NCBI GenBank assembly: GCA_024682075.1
Contig: JAIKZQ010000021.1
Location: 1-64,000 of the forward strand
Reading direction: 5' to 3'
Length of the DNA stretch: 64,000 nucleotides
Origin: Lachnospiraceae bacterium
GTDB lineage: Bacteria; Bacillota; Clostridia; Lachnospirales; Lachnospiraceae
In this document: in pieces, positions 45,418-53,021 of the stretch
Numbering within the stretch: position 1 is the stretch's first letter
Layout: each line of letters opens with the position of its first letter
Position numbers and translations under genes: made by a program
The notes under the pieces: generated by a model
The model's database searches: none
What the model was told of the DNA's origin: nothing
Seen by the model: the letters and a program-made list of their open reading frames with translations, nothing else

Positions 45418-45636
45418 TCAGAATTTGATCTCGCAATCGCTTTCAACAGCCTTGCAGGCCTTGAGCACTTCTGGCATCACTGCAGCGGGATCTGCTTTCT
45501 CTGCGAACTCAACCTTCATCTTCTGTGTCATGAAACTGACTGTTGCGGTTCCTACGCCTGCTACCTTATTGGCAGCATCTTCCATCTTCTGTGCGCATGC
45601 AGCGCAGTCAACTTCTATCTCGTATGTTTTCTTCAT
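45418..45636 (-). CDS. Stand-alone HMA metal-binding protein
   Basis: 72 residues: EVDCAACAQKMEDAANKVAGVGTATVSFMTQKMKVEF, the heavy-metal-associated ferredoxin-like fold with metal ligands CAAC at residues 11-14 (usual pattern is CxxC). Function: soluble metal chaperone or detached N-terminal domain for the ATPase encoded 53 bases downstream. AAAAGGAGAC precedes the ATG. In many relatives the two are one protein. Confidence 0.9.
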   Translation of the reverse strand: MKKTYEIEVDCAACAQKMEDAANKVAGVGTATVSFMTQKMKVEFAEKADPAAVMPEVLKACKAVESDCEIKF

Positions 45637-45663
45637 GTCTTGTCTCCTTTTGATGCGATGATA

Positions 45664-45735
45664 ATGAACCGGGGTTCATTTCAATATATGAGCAACTGTT
45701 CATATGTATTATATCAAAATGAGCGGAGGTGTCAA
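45664..45735 (-). promoter_or_regulatory. Consensus promoter with ArsR/SmtB-like operator for the metal ATPase operon
   Basis: On the minus strand TTGACA (45735-45730) and TATAAT (45713-45708) are 16 bases apart. Directly after lies ATATGAACA-GT-TGCTCATAT (45705-45686), a near-perfect 9-2-9 repeat of the TGAACA..TGTTCA type bound by CzrA/CadC/SmtB repressors. A second palindrome, AATGAACC-CC-GGTTCATT (45680-45663), lies before the ribosome site. No ArsR-family gene is in the window. Confidence 0.75.
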
Positions 45736-45757
45736 GAGGGGGCGTGCAATACACAAA

Positions 45758-45785
45758 ATAGCCTGTGCTCTGCTGCACAGGCTAT
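45758..45785 (-). terminator. Hairpin terminator of the brnTA operon
   Basis: ATAGCCTGTGC (45758-45768) pairs with GCACAGGCTAT (45775-45785), loop of six, followed on the minus strand by TTTTGTGT. It begins four bases after the brnA stop. Confidence 0.75.
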
Positions 45786-45789
45786 CGGA

Positions 45790-46005
45790 TCAATTCCAAG
45801 ATATTGATAATTCTCTCTTATTTTCTGCACAATCCGTCAAATACAGATTTATCAGTGTCTGATAAGGTATTCCACAGCGTTCCGACTGTGCCTTAAAGTA
45901 TTTGATAGTATCTTCATTAAGGTTAATGGTTATTGTTTTCTTTAACTGTTTTGAATATGGATTTTTTCTGGGATTTAGTTTTTCAATGTCATATTCTTTT
46001 CTCAT
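45790..46005 (-). CDS. brnA: BrnA-like antitoxin, ribbon-helix-helix
   Basis: 71 residues from ATG 46005, which has AAGGTGA five bases ahead; a GTG at 46014 overlaps the toxin stop but would add three residues only. YSKQLKKTITINLNEDTIKYFKAQSERCGIPYQTLINLYLTDCAE is the C-terminal DNA-binding fold of BrnA (PF14384-type). Partner of the brnT gene immediately upstream; type II systems of this kind autoregulate through the BrnA ribbon-helix-helix domain. Confidence 0.85.
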   Translation of the reverse strand: MRKEYDIEKLNPRKNPYSKQLKKTITINLNEDTIKYFKAQSERCGIPYQTLINLYLTDCAENKRELSISWN

Positions 46006-46010
46006 AGAAT

Positions 46011-46307
46011 TCACCTTAGCAAATTATCGTTATATACCTTTTTCTCTTTCTTAGTTGCTAATCTTGCTGATATTAACCGAATTACGTTGTCATCATCCCT
46101 ATAACAATGACTCACGATACATAACCGTTCATTAAAGGATAGTCCTATGACAAGGAAACGCTCTTCATACGCAGAATGATCCGGATCATCAAACACAAGC
46201 GCATCATCATCGCAAAACACTGTAGATGCCTCTTCAAACGATATGCCATGCTTGGCAATATTTTTCTTATTCTTTTGTTCATCCCATTCAAAAGATATTG
46301 TCTTCAT
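46011..46307 (-). CDS. brnT: BrnT-like RNase toxin
   Basis: 98 residues: FEWDEQKNKKNIAKHGISFEEASTVFCDDDALVFDDPDHSAYEERFLVIGLS followed by RLISARLATKKEKKVYN. This is the complete BrnT family pattern (RelE-like fold, PF04365), a ribosome-independent RNase in Brucella. The catalytic-type residues (Lys/His in the NIAKHG region, Arg of RLISAR) are present, so it appears intact. The -10 box ends five bases ahead of the ATG, so the transcript may be leaderless. Confidence 0.88.
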   Translation of the reverse strand: MKTISFEWDEQKNKKNIAKHGISFEEASTVFCDDDALVFDDPDHSAYEERFLVIGLSFNERLCIVSHCYRDDDNVIRLISARLATKKEKKVYNDNLLR

Positions 46308-46311
46308 ATGT

Positions 46312-46340
46312 ATTATATATTTATTTTATAAATATATCAA
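46312..46340 (-). promoter_or_regulatory. brnTA promoter with palindromic operator
   Basis: Minus strand TTGATA (46340-46335), 17-base spacer, TATAAT (46317-46312). The spacer is a 10-3-10 perfect palindrome ATATATTTAT/ATAAATATAT (46315-46337) overlapping the promoter, the sort of site an RHH antitoxin binds. The -10 lies only four bases from the brnT ATG. Confidence 0.65.
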
Positions 46341-46557
46341 GTGTCACGGATTGACCCTATATTGATAACTAATTTTTTTATAATCATTTCCTATTAGTAT
46401 TATATCAATACTTTTAGTATATTTTAACCGAACAAATCATTAATTTAAGTCGTAATGTGATATTCAAAATCGTAAAAGTTCATGTCGGATTTCTGACGAA
46501 GAAGTCGAAGATTTGCGGTCAAAAAATTTGACCGCAATATAAATTTACTGCATAAAA

Positions 46558-46583
46558 AAGAAACGGCCGACCGGCCGTTTCTT
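46558..46583 (-). terminator. Hairpin terminator of the radical SAM operon
   Basis: AAGAAACGGCC (46558-46568) pairs with GGCCGTTTCTT (46573-46583), loop GACC, followed on the minus strand by TTTTTTATG. It starts at the last base of the stop codon. The same arm sequence recurs at 49985-50016. Confidence 0.85.
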
Positions 46584-47725
46584 CAGATTCCATATTCCCT
46601 GAACTCATCATAATAGAGATCCCTGATCTTCTCTATTGCGTTAATTGTATGATATCTCGTGTCGGGATCATACTTTTCCGGATCCCTGATCATCTGTTTT
46701 GCCTTGAGATCAGCTGCGAACAATGCGATCAGTTTCTGCGTCTTGCAATGTATCTCATTCTTTACGCCGAACGCTCCGTTAGTCTGGTAATTCGCACCGG
46801 CGCATGAGGGACACAGCGGATAGATATAGCAGTCACGAAAGCACTTGTCCTCGCCAAACAATTCTTCATTGGTAAAATCCAATGTATTGATCTTCCGGAG
46901 TTCTTCTTCCGAAAAAGTCATCGGAGTAAAATACGAGCAGGGATACCTCTTCCCGTCGACGTCAAAGAACAGACAGCTGACTCCGGTGCCGCACCATTTT
47001 ATCTTCCTGCGGTCCTTGGCCTCGCACAGCTCGATCTGTCTGTCGAACATCTGGTTATAGAAGCAGTCATGCTCAAGATAGAAATCAACCAGTTCTCTCA
47101 GCTGAACGACTAATTCACGTACAGTCTCTTCCTCGTTCCAGTCAAAATTCCCCTCTGCCAGGTTCACACCCCTTACTTTCTGAAATCCCAAAAAGTGGAT
47201 ATACCTGACACATTCGGCCAGCCTCGGGATGGTATATCTTGAAATAGTCAGCTTCACTCCCTGTTCGGGCCAGTTTTCCAGGAAAAAATCCGTATCGATC
47301 ATTCCGTAAGAACCGCTGCGGTTATGATCATGGACTTCCGGAGTTCCGTCAATGCTGAGACCCAGATAGAAATCCTTGTGATGCTCACGGAACCAATCCT
47401 TCATCTCATCATTCAAAAGAGTTCCGTTCGTCGTGGCAAAAAGCATCTTCTTTTCATCGGGATACTTCTCGTGAACGTAATCGTAAACCTGCCTCAGCAG
47501 ATCAAACGCAATGAGCGGTTCACCGCCCATGAACTTAAGCAGCACGCCGCCGTACTGATCTTTCGAATAGCTCCTGAAGATCTCATCAACACAGCCTTTT
47601 GCAGTCTGAAAGTCCATCTTTTCGGGACCCTTGTGTTTCTGATAGCAGTACACACAATTCAGATTGCAGCTGCGTGTCACGCAGATCGTGGGATCATACA
47701 GCTTTCCATGTGTTTCAATCAACAT
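46583..47725 (-). CDS. Radical SAM/SPASM domain enzyme, candidate peptide or protein maturase
   Basis: 380 residues. CNLNCVYC gives Cys20/24/27 for the radical SAM 4Fe-4S cluster; GGVLLKFMGGEPL is the SAM-binding GGE motif. A full SPASM domain follows from about 225: CGTGVSCLFFDVDGKRYPC, then CFRDCYIYPLCPSCAG, ending in a single C (KNEIHC), for two more 4Fe-4S clusters. SPASM enzymes mostly modify ribosomal peptides or activate sulfatases. The small zinc-ribbon protein with a Cys-rich tail is encoded 26 bases upstream on the same strand, the usual place for a substrate peptide. Reaction unknown. Confidence 0.85.
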   Translation of the reverse strand: MLIETHGKLYDPTICVTRSCNLNCVYCYQKHKGPEKMDFQTAKGCVDEIFRSYSKDQYGGVLLKFMGGEPLIAFDLLRQVYDYVHEKYPDEKKMLFATTNGTLLNDEMKDWFREHHKDFYLGLSIDGTPEVHDHNRSGSYGMIDTDFFLENWPEQGVKLTISRYTIPRLAECVRYIHFLGFQKVRGVNLAEGNFDWNEEETVRELVVQLRELVDFYLEHDCFYNQMFDRQIELCEAKDRRKIKWCGTGVSCLFFDVDGKRYPCSYFTPMTFSEEELRKINTLDFTNEELFGEDKCFRDCYIYPLCPSCAGANYQTNGAFGVKNEIHCKTQKLIALFAADLKAKQMIRDPEKYDPDTRYHTINAIEKIRDLYYDEFREYGI

Positions 47726-47751
47726 TTCTCACAGATTTCCATTCCGAAATA

Positions 47752-48108
47752 TCAGTTCCAGATGCTTCCGTCGCAGTCACATTCACCCACTGAGCAGTCA
47801 CAGGTGGTTCCGTCAGATCTTTTATCCCAGACAGGTTCTCCGGTAGGCTTATAGTTATTTTGAGGCTTGACCTGCTGAAGAGATTTCATGGTATTCGCAT
47901 TCAGAGTATTTTTCGGAGCGGGCTTTGCAGCAGGCTTCTGAGCAGGCTTGGCATTAGGATTCAGGCTTGTGCCGCACTTATAGCAAAACATTGCAATATC
48001 GGGAAGCTCCTGTCCGCATTTAGGGCACATCTTACCTGCCTTAGCTCCGCAGAACATACAAAAAGCTGCACCATCAACTAGCTGCTTTCCACAGTTAACG
48101 CATTTCAT
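47752..48108 (-). CDS. Double zinc-ribbon protein with Cys-rich C-terminal tail, candidate substrate of the radical SAM enzyme
   Basis: 118 residues from ATG 48108 (GGAGG eight bases ahead); an in-frame start at 48162 would add 18 basic residues and has no ribosome site. First part: two zinc ribbons, CVNC/CMFC (C3, C6, C17, C20) and CPKC/CYKC (C28, C31, C42, C45). Then an Ala/Pro/Lys linker (51-66) and an Asn/Gln-rich stretch. The tail is TTCDCSVGECDCDGSIWN with four Cys at 103, 105, 110, 112 in a near-mirror arrangement. A zinc-ribbon leader with a distinct Cys core next to a SPASM maturase suggests a ribosomally made, modified product, but a plain metal-binding tail is also possible. No transporter is adjacent. 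Confidence 0.7.
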   Translation of the reverse strand: MKCVNCGKQLVDGAAFCMFCGAKAGKMCPKCGQELPDIAMFCYKCGTSLNPNAKPAQKPAAKPAPKNTLNANTMKSLQQVKPQNNYKPTGEPVWDKRSDGTTCDCSVGECDCDGSIWN

Positions 48109-48346
48109 CTTTTTTCCTCCAGATTTAAAATATGTACGAAGTTTCGATACACGACCCGTCACGGATCATCCAACGACTATTCTACCACAAAAAATCTCCG
48201 CATTCACCCGCCTTCAGCCGAATAATCTTCATCTGTTCCCTTTCACAAAAATAATAGATTTTCTTCACAAAATGAACACAAATTGCTCCTATACTGTGTT
48301 TCATCAGATTAAAACTTGAAGAGCCGTTTGGCTCCAAGGAGGAAAG

Positions 48347-49921
48347 ATGTACGAGAACAACACAAACAATATAAATCAAGGTTCAGGCCAGGGTACAAAC
48401 CAGGGCTCAGCTCAGGGTGCATGGGCCGGGATGATGTCATCACCGAGCGGACAGACCGTTCAGTGGCAGGGAGTACCACAGCAGCAGGCTGCAGGACAGG
48501 CCTACCAGCAAACGCAGACTTCACAGCAGACATATGAACAGTCAGCACAGCATGAATCAGCTCAGTCTAACAATCAGACGGCATGGCAGGCATCAGGACA
48601 GGCCTACCAGCAAACGCAAAGCCAGACCACGCAACAGGCTGCAGGGCAGGCTTACCGGCAGGCTCAGACTTCAAATTATCCTTCCCATGAGAAAAAATCA
48701 GGCAGAATGTTCGGCAAAGTAATGACAGCCATATGCTTCGGTCTTCTTTTCGGACTCTTCGCAGGTGCGGGATTTGTCGCAGTGCAGAAGGTAATGGGCG
48801 GAACGGGTAACGGCGCTTCACAGCAAACGGTGGTATCAAGCGAACAGTCCACAGACACCACCATCCAGCCCACCATCAGTTCCATTCTGGAAGATGAAGA
48901 TACCTATTTTCGCGTACTGACCACAGAGACAACAGACATCACCGAAGTAGTGGAAAGGACAATGCCTTCGATGGTCTCGATCACCGAGACATACAAGATC
49001 ACCACCAACTACTGGGGACAGACCTACACTCAGGAAGCCGGTGCTTCGGGCTCGGGAATCATCATCGGAGAAACAGCTGACGAATATATTATAGTAACGA
49101 ATAATCACGTCATTGAAGATGCCGACGAAATGACTGTTACATTCATCAACGGCGAAGAAGCGGAAGCTCATCTGAAGGGCACCGATGCCACAGTTGACAT
49201 TGCTGTCATTTCCGTTCTCAAGACCGACCTGACAAGTGACACTCTTGCTACTATCTGTGTGGCCGAGCTCGGCGACAGCGAATCCCTTGTACTCGGACAG
49301 AATGTCATCGCAATAGGCAATGCTCTCGGTTACGGACAGTCCGTCACAACCGGTATTGTCTCGGCACTGAACAGAGAGATCACCACCCAGACCGGATATA
49401 CATATGAATGCATACAGACAGATGCTGCCATCAATCCGGGAAATTCCGGCGGTGCTCTTCTGAACATGGCAGGTCAGGTCATCGGAATCAACCAGAGCAA
49501 GAGCGGCGGAAGCGCGGTTGAAGGAATGGGCTACGCGATCCCCATCAGTTCCGTCAAAGATGTAATAAATGAGCTCATGGGAAGAGACACTCTCGTTGCA
49601 GTCGATGAAGATGACATGGGATATATCGGAATCTACATGCAGGAAGTCACTCCCGAGATCGCACAGTATTACAACATGCCTCAGGGCGTGTATGTCTCTG
49701 AACTCGTATCCGGCGGCGGTGCCGAAAATGCCGGAATCAGGGTCGGTGACATCATAGTCGCAATAGACGGCAACAAGGCTATTACCAATGACGGAATGAA
49801 GAGACTTCTCAAATACTATGCTGCAGGCGATGATGTGGAGATCACATTCATGAGAAATGAAGATGGTGAATACACGGAACACACCGTGACTGTAACTCTC
49901 GGAGAAAAACCTTCAAGGTGA
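48347..49921 (+). CDS. htrA: HtrA/DegP-like membrane-anchored serine protease with PDZ domain
   Basis: 524 residues. Gln/Asn/Ser-rich cytoplasmic region 1-118, one membrane helix at 125-147, protease domain with triad His254 (TNNHVIED), Asp284 (VDIAVIS) and Ser367 (NPGNSGGALL), then a PDZ domain from about 410 (GYIGIYMQEVTPEIAQYY, GIRVGDIIVAIDG). Degrades misfolded proteins at the cell surface. The N terminus carries three imperfect repeats of QAxGQAYxQxQ (near 47, 81 and 97), two of them almost identical at the DNA level, 102 bases apart. GGAGG precedes the ATG. Confidence 0.94.
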   Translation: MYENNTNNINQGSGQGTNQGSAQGAWAGMMSSPSGQTVQWQGVPQQQAAGQAYQQTQTSQQTYEQSAQHESAQSNNQTAWQASGQAYQQTQSQTTQQAAGQAYRQAQTSNYPSHEKKSGRMFGKVMTAICFGLLFGLFAGAGFVAVQKVMGGTGNGASQQTVVSSEQSTDTTIQPTISSILEDEDTYFRVLTTETTDITEVVERTMPSMVSITETYKITTNYWGQTYTQEAGASGSGIIIGETADEYIIVTNNHVIEDADEMTVTFINGEEAEAHLKGTDATVDIAVISVLKTDLTSDTLATICVAELGDSESLVLGQNVIAIGNALGYGQSVTTGIVSALNREITTQTGYTYECIQTDAAINPGNSGGALLNMAGQVIGINQSKSGGSAVEGMGYAIPISSVKDVINELMGRDTLVAVDEDDMGYIGIYMQEVTPEIAQYYNMPQGVYVSELVSGGGAENAGIRVGDIIVAIDGNKAITNDGMKRLLKYYAAGDDVEITFMRNEDGEYTEHTVTVTLGEKPSR

Positions 49922-49984
49922 CCCCATCAGACATACGGTAGTCATCATCCGGATATAGCTATAACATAAACGAATAAAGCTTAA

Positions 49985-50016
49985 AAAAAGAAACGGCCTC
50001 ACGGCCGTTTCTTTTT
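49985..50016. terminator. Hairpin terminator downstream of htrA
   Basis: AAAAAGAAACGGCC (49985-49998) pairs with GGCCGTTTCTTTTT (50003-50016) around TCAC; T-runs on both strands make it bidirectional. Arms match those at 46558-46583. Confidence 0.9.
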
Positions 50017-50021
50017 GATTA

Positions 50022-50097
50022 TCTCCTGGTGGTGAACGGTGGAACCGTCCCCTCGTTCTCTCCTGGTGGTGAACGGTGGAACCGTCCCCTCGTTCAC
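50022..50097. repeat. REP-like tandem repeat, copy group 2
   Basis: Two exact 37-base direct copies (50022-50058 and 50059-50095) each holding TGAACGGTGG-AACCGTCCCC-TCGTTC, the same palindrome family as at 41.5, 58.2 and 61.4 kb. The second reaches into the glmS stop codon. Confidence 0.85.
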
Positions 50098-51962
50098 TCT
50101 ACGGTGACGGACTTGGCGAGATTTCTGGGCTTGTCGACATCGAGACCCTTAGCCACGGAGACGTAGTATCCGAGTAGCTGAAGGGGAATGACCGCAAGGC
50201 TTGCTGCAAAGTGCTCATCTACCTTGGGGATGTACGACACGAAGTTGCAAGTATCCTCGGTCTTGTAATTGCCCGACATGGTGAGTCCGTAGAGATATGC
50301 GCCTCTGGACTTGCACTCGACCATGTTGCTGATGGTCTTTTCATACAGATCGGACTGGGTAAGGACTCCGACAACGAGGATGTTGTCCTCGATGAGGCTT
50401 ATGGTTCCATGCTTGAGCTCGCCTGCCGCATATGCCTCCGAGTGTATGTAGCTGATCTCCTTGAGCTTAAGGCTTCCCTCGAGAGATACTGCATAATCGA
50501 TGCCTCTTCCGATGAAGAAAATGTCATGAGCATTTGCATACTTGGAAGCAAACCACTGTATCCTCTCCTTATCAAGGAGGATGTTGCCGATCTTGTCGGG
50601 AAGTGTCTTCATTTCCTCGATGAGATTCACATACTGCTCATCATCGATGGTTCCCTTGATCTTCGCGAACTTAATGGCAAGGCAGTACATTGCGATGAGC
50701 TGTGCTGAATATGCCTTGGTCGTTGCGACGCTTATCTCGGGACCCGCCATAGTGTAGAAAACATTATCCGCTTCTCTTGCTATTGAAGAACCGACGACAT
50801 TTACTATGCCGAGGGTATTGATTCCGTGTGCCTTGGCTTCCCTGAGTGCCGCAAGGCTGTCTGCGGTCTCTCCGGACTGGCTGATGACCACAACGAGCTG
50901 TGAAGGATCCATTATGGGCCTTCTGTATCTGTACTCGCTTGCAAGCTCTACTCTGACGGGGATCCTTGCAAGATCCTCGATAACGTACTGTCCCACCATT
51001 CCGGCATGCCATGCGCTTCCGCAGGCAACGATGGTGATCTGCGACACTGCCTTTATCTCATCATCGGTAAGTCCGATACCGGACAGATCGATCTCCTTGC
51101 CTTTTACGACACTGGCGATGGTATCCTCGACAGCCCTGGGCTGCTCGTGGATCTCTTTTATCATAAAATGCTCGAATCCGCCCTTTTCTGCAGCCTCTGC
51201 ATCCCACTTGATCTCGGTAAGTTCTTTTTCAATGCGGTCGCCGTCAAGGTTGTAGAACTCTGCCTTTCCGTCGCAGAGCCTTGCCATCTCAAGGTTTCCG
51301 ATGTAATACACCTGTCTTGTGTACTTAAGGATCGCGGGAACATCGGATGCGATATAGCAGTCACCGTCGGTGATTCCGATGATCATGGGGCTTTCTTTTC
51401 TTGCGACCCAGATCTCACCGGGATGATCGGTGAACATGACCTCAAGCGCATATGATCCCCTGACTCTTACCATGGTCTTGGCAAGTGCATCGACAGGACC
51501 GATCTTGTACTTCTTGTAATAGTAATCTACAAGCTTGATAAGGACCTCGGTATCGGTCTGTGAATAGAACTGATATCCGTGCTTTTCGAGCTTTTCCTTC
51601 AGCTCCTGGTAATTCTCTATGATCCCGTTATGAACGCCGACGACTTCACTTTCAACGGCGCCGGATCCGCTGCGCGCGCAGTTTCCGCTGACATGGGGAT
51701 GTGCATTGATCTGGCTGGGAGCTCCATGGGTGGCCCATCTTGTATGGCCTATTCCGCAGGTTCCCTTGAGCGCTCTTCCGCCGTCAACCTTATCGGAAAG
51801 TTCCTTCAGCTTTCCTTTTTCCTTGACTACCTCGGCAGGCGCTTCACCGTCCCTGACGGCAAGTCCCGCAGAGTCATAGCCTCTGTATTCAAGCTTGGAA
51901 AGCCCCTCCAGAAGTATGGGGGCAGCCTGTTTTTTTCCTACATATCCTACGATTCCGCACAT
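50094..51962 (-). CDS. glmS: Glutamine-fructose-6-phosphate aminotransferase
   Basis: 622 residues. MCGIVGYVG with Cys2 as the glutaminase nucleophile, EYRGYDSAGLAV, GHTRWATHG, then two SIS isomerase domains (ACGSAWHAG, ISQSGETADSLAALREAK, GRGIDYAVSLEGSLKLKEISYIHSEAYAAGELKHG) and the C-terminal KSVTVE. Makes glucosamine-6-phosphate, source of UDP-GlcNAc used by nearly every pathway in this window. It starts three bases after the stop of the upstream glycosyltransferase gene, leaving no room for a glmS ribozyme, so control differs from Bacillus. Confidence 0.97.
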   Translation of the reverse strand: MCGIVGYVGKKQAAPILLEGLSKLEYRGYDSAGLAVRDGEAPAEVVKEKGKLKELSDKVDGGRALKGTCGIGHTRWATHGAPSQINAHPHVSGNCARSGSGAVESEVVGVHNGIIENYQELKEKLEKHGYQFYSQTDTEVLIKLVDYYYKKYKIGPVDALAKTMVRVRGSYALEVMFTDHPGEIWVARKESPMIIGITDGDCYIASDVPAILKYTRQVYYIGNLEMARLCDGKAEFYNLDGDRIEKELTEIKWDAEAAEKGGFEHFMIKEIHEQPRAVEDTIASVVKGKEIDLSGIGLTDDEIKAVSQITIVACGSAWHAGMVGQYVIEDLARIPVRVELASEYRYRRPIMDPSQLVVVISQSGETADSLAALREAKAHGINTLGIVNVVGSSIAREADNVFYTMAGPEISVATTKAYSAQLIAMYCLAIKFAKIKGTIDDEQYVNLIEEMKTLPDKIGNILLDKERIQWFASKYANAHDIFFIGRGIDYAVSLEGSLKLKEISYIHSEAYAAGELKHGTISLIEDNILVVGVLTQSDLYEKTISNMVECKSRGAYLYGLTMSGNYKTEDTCNFVSYIPKVDEHFAASLAVIPLQLLGYYVSVAKGLDVDKPRNLAKSVTVE

Positions 51963-51965
51963 AGA

Positions 51966-53015
51966 TCAATTTCTCTCTTTCATTTGTTTCCAGAAAATCT
52001 TATTAGACGTAAGCTTCATTATAACAGCATCTGGAAGATTTTTATATTTTTTTCCGAGTCTGTAGCCTGCGAGCTTATAAAAGCACTGCATGTAAAATCC
52101 CGGTATCAGGAGCAGTTTTTTCTTTTTAAGGAGGAGCTTCGTTGAGGATATCACGAATTTCTTACCCTCGGATTCGGAGCTGATCCCGCCGAAAGTATCG
52201 GGATTCATGGCCTGGCTCGCACCGATGTCGAAGTTCCTGCGAAGCTGCTGCATGAGGCTGTAATCATGGGAATGGATCACCGCCGCCGTTGCCTCGTATC
52301 TTACCGCATATCCCTTATCAAGGAACCTGCGTGCCATGATCATGTCCTCGTTGAACAGGGCATTCCTTACATATCCTCCACAGGCTTCATATATGTCCCT
52401 TCTGTAGGCACAGCACACATCCGAGCAAAAGAAGGCCTTTATGCCGAGCTTTTCGATATCGGATTTAGTCTTGGTCTTCGAAAGGTCGGAATAGTTGTGG
52501 AGTCTCGAAAGTTTCTCATATGGCGAGGATTCTTTTCCGGGAAGCTGGCGGGCATACACACACGCAATCTCGCCGTGACCGTGAGCAGTTCCCCTAGCTG
52601 CATCCGTTCTGCGTTCCCGGGACATATCTGTCGCATCCGCGCTCTCATCCGCCTCGGAAGCCGTGCCCTGCGCTTCTTCCATCTGCGCTCTCATGGGTGC
52701 AGTGAGTTTTTCGATAAGGTCATTGCTTTTCGGGATGGCGTCCTGTGTCATCATGACAAAGATGTCACACGGGGTGTTCCTTACAGCTCTTCTCCTGGTT
52801 CCGCCATGGTCGAACGATGCTGCATCGACCTCGAGAAATCTTACGTCGCCGAACCTGCTCTTAACCTCAGCGATGATGGCATCTTCCTCTTTTCCGATGC
52901 GGGACCAGATTATGTTGATGCCGGAGGGCTGGAGAGTCTGGCTCTTAAGCTTATCAAGCAGCTTTATTAACTTGTCATCCGGGCGGTAAGCCGGAATGAT
53001 CACCTGTATGTTCAA
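51966..53015 (-). CDS. GT2 family glycosyltransferase, rhamnosyltransferase-like
   Basis: 349 residues. VIIPAYRPDDKLIKLLDKLKSQTL is the GT2 start; FVMMTQDAIPKSNDLIEKL is the donor/metal region with Asp, and RYEATAAVIHSHDYSLMQQLRRNFDIGASQA is characteristic of rhamnosyltransferases of wall polysaccharide loci (His-Ser-His region). An insertion of about 35 Ala/Glu/Arg-rich residues (EEAQGTASEADESADATDM and on) lies after about 115 and is not usual. Cytoplasmic. Directly upstream of glmS. Confidence 0.82.
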   Translation of the reverse strand: MNIQVIIPAYRPDDKLIKLLDKLKSQTLQPSGINIIWSRIGKEEDAIIAEVKSRFGDVRFLEVDAASFDHGGTRRRAVRNTPCDIFVMMTQDAIPKSNDLIEKLTAPMRAQMEEAQGTASEADESADATDMSRERRTDAARGTAHGHGEIACVYARQLPGKESSPYEKLSRLHNYSDLSKTKTKSDIEKLGIKAFFCSDVCCAYRRDIYEACGGYVRNALFNEDMIMARRFLDKGYAVRYEATAAVIHSHDYSLMQQLRRNFDIGASQAMNPDTFGGISSESEGKKFVISSTKLLLKKKKLLLIPGFYMQCFYKLAGYRLGKKYKNLPDAVIMKLTSNKIFWKQMKERN

Positions 53016-53021
53016 GTTTTT

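Noticed and set aside
48836..49882. 348-codon open frame on the minus strand opposite htrA
   Set aside because: It is fully antisense to a protease with intact catalytic triad, has no ribosome site and no recognisable domain; long antisense frames arise from codon bias.
51963..51966. glmS ribozyme
   Set aside because: Only three bases separate glmS from the upstream glycosyltransferase stop, so no ribozyme can lie in a leader there.
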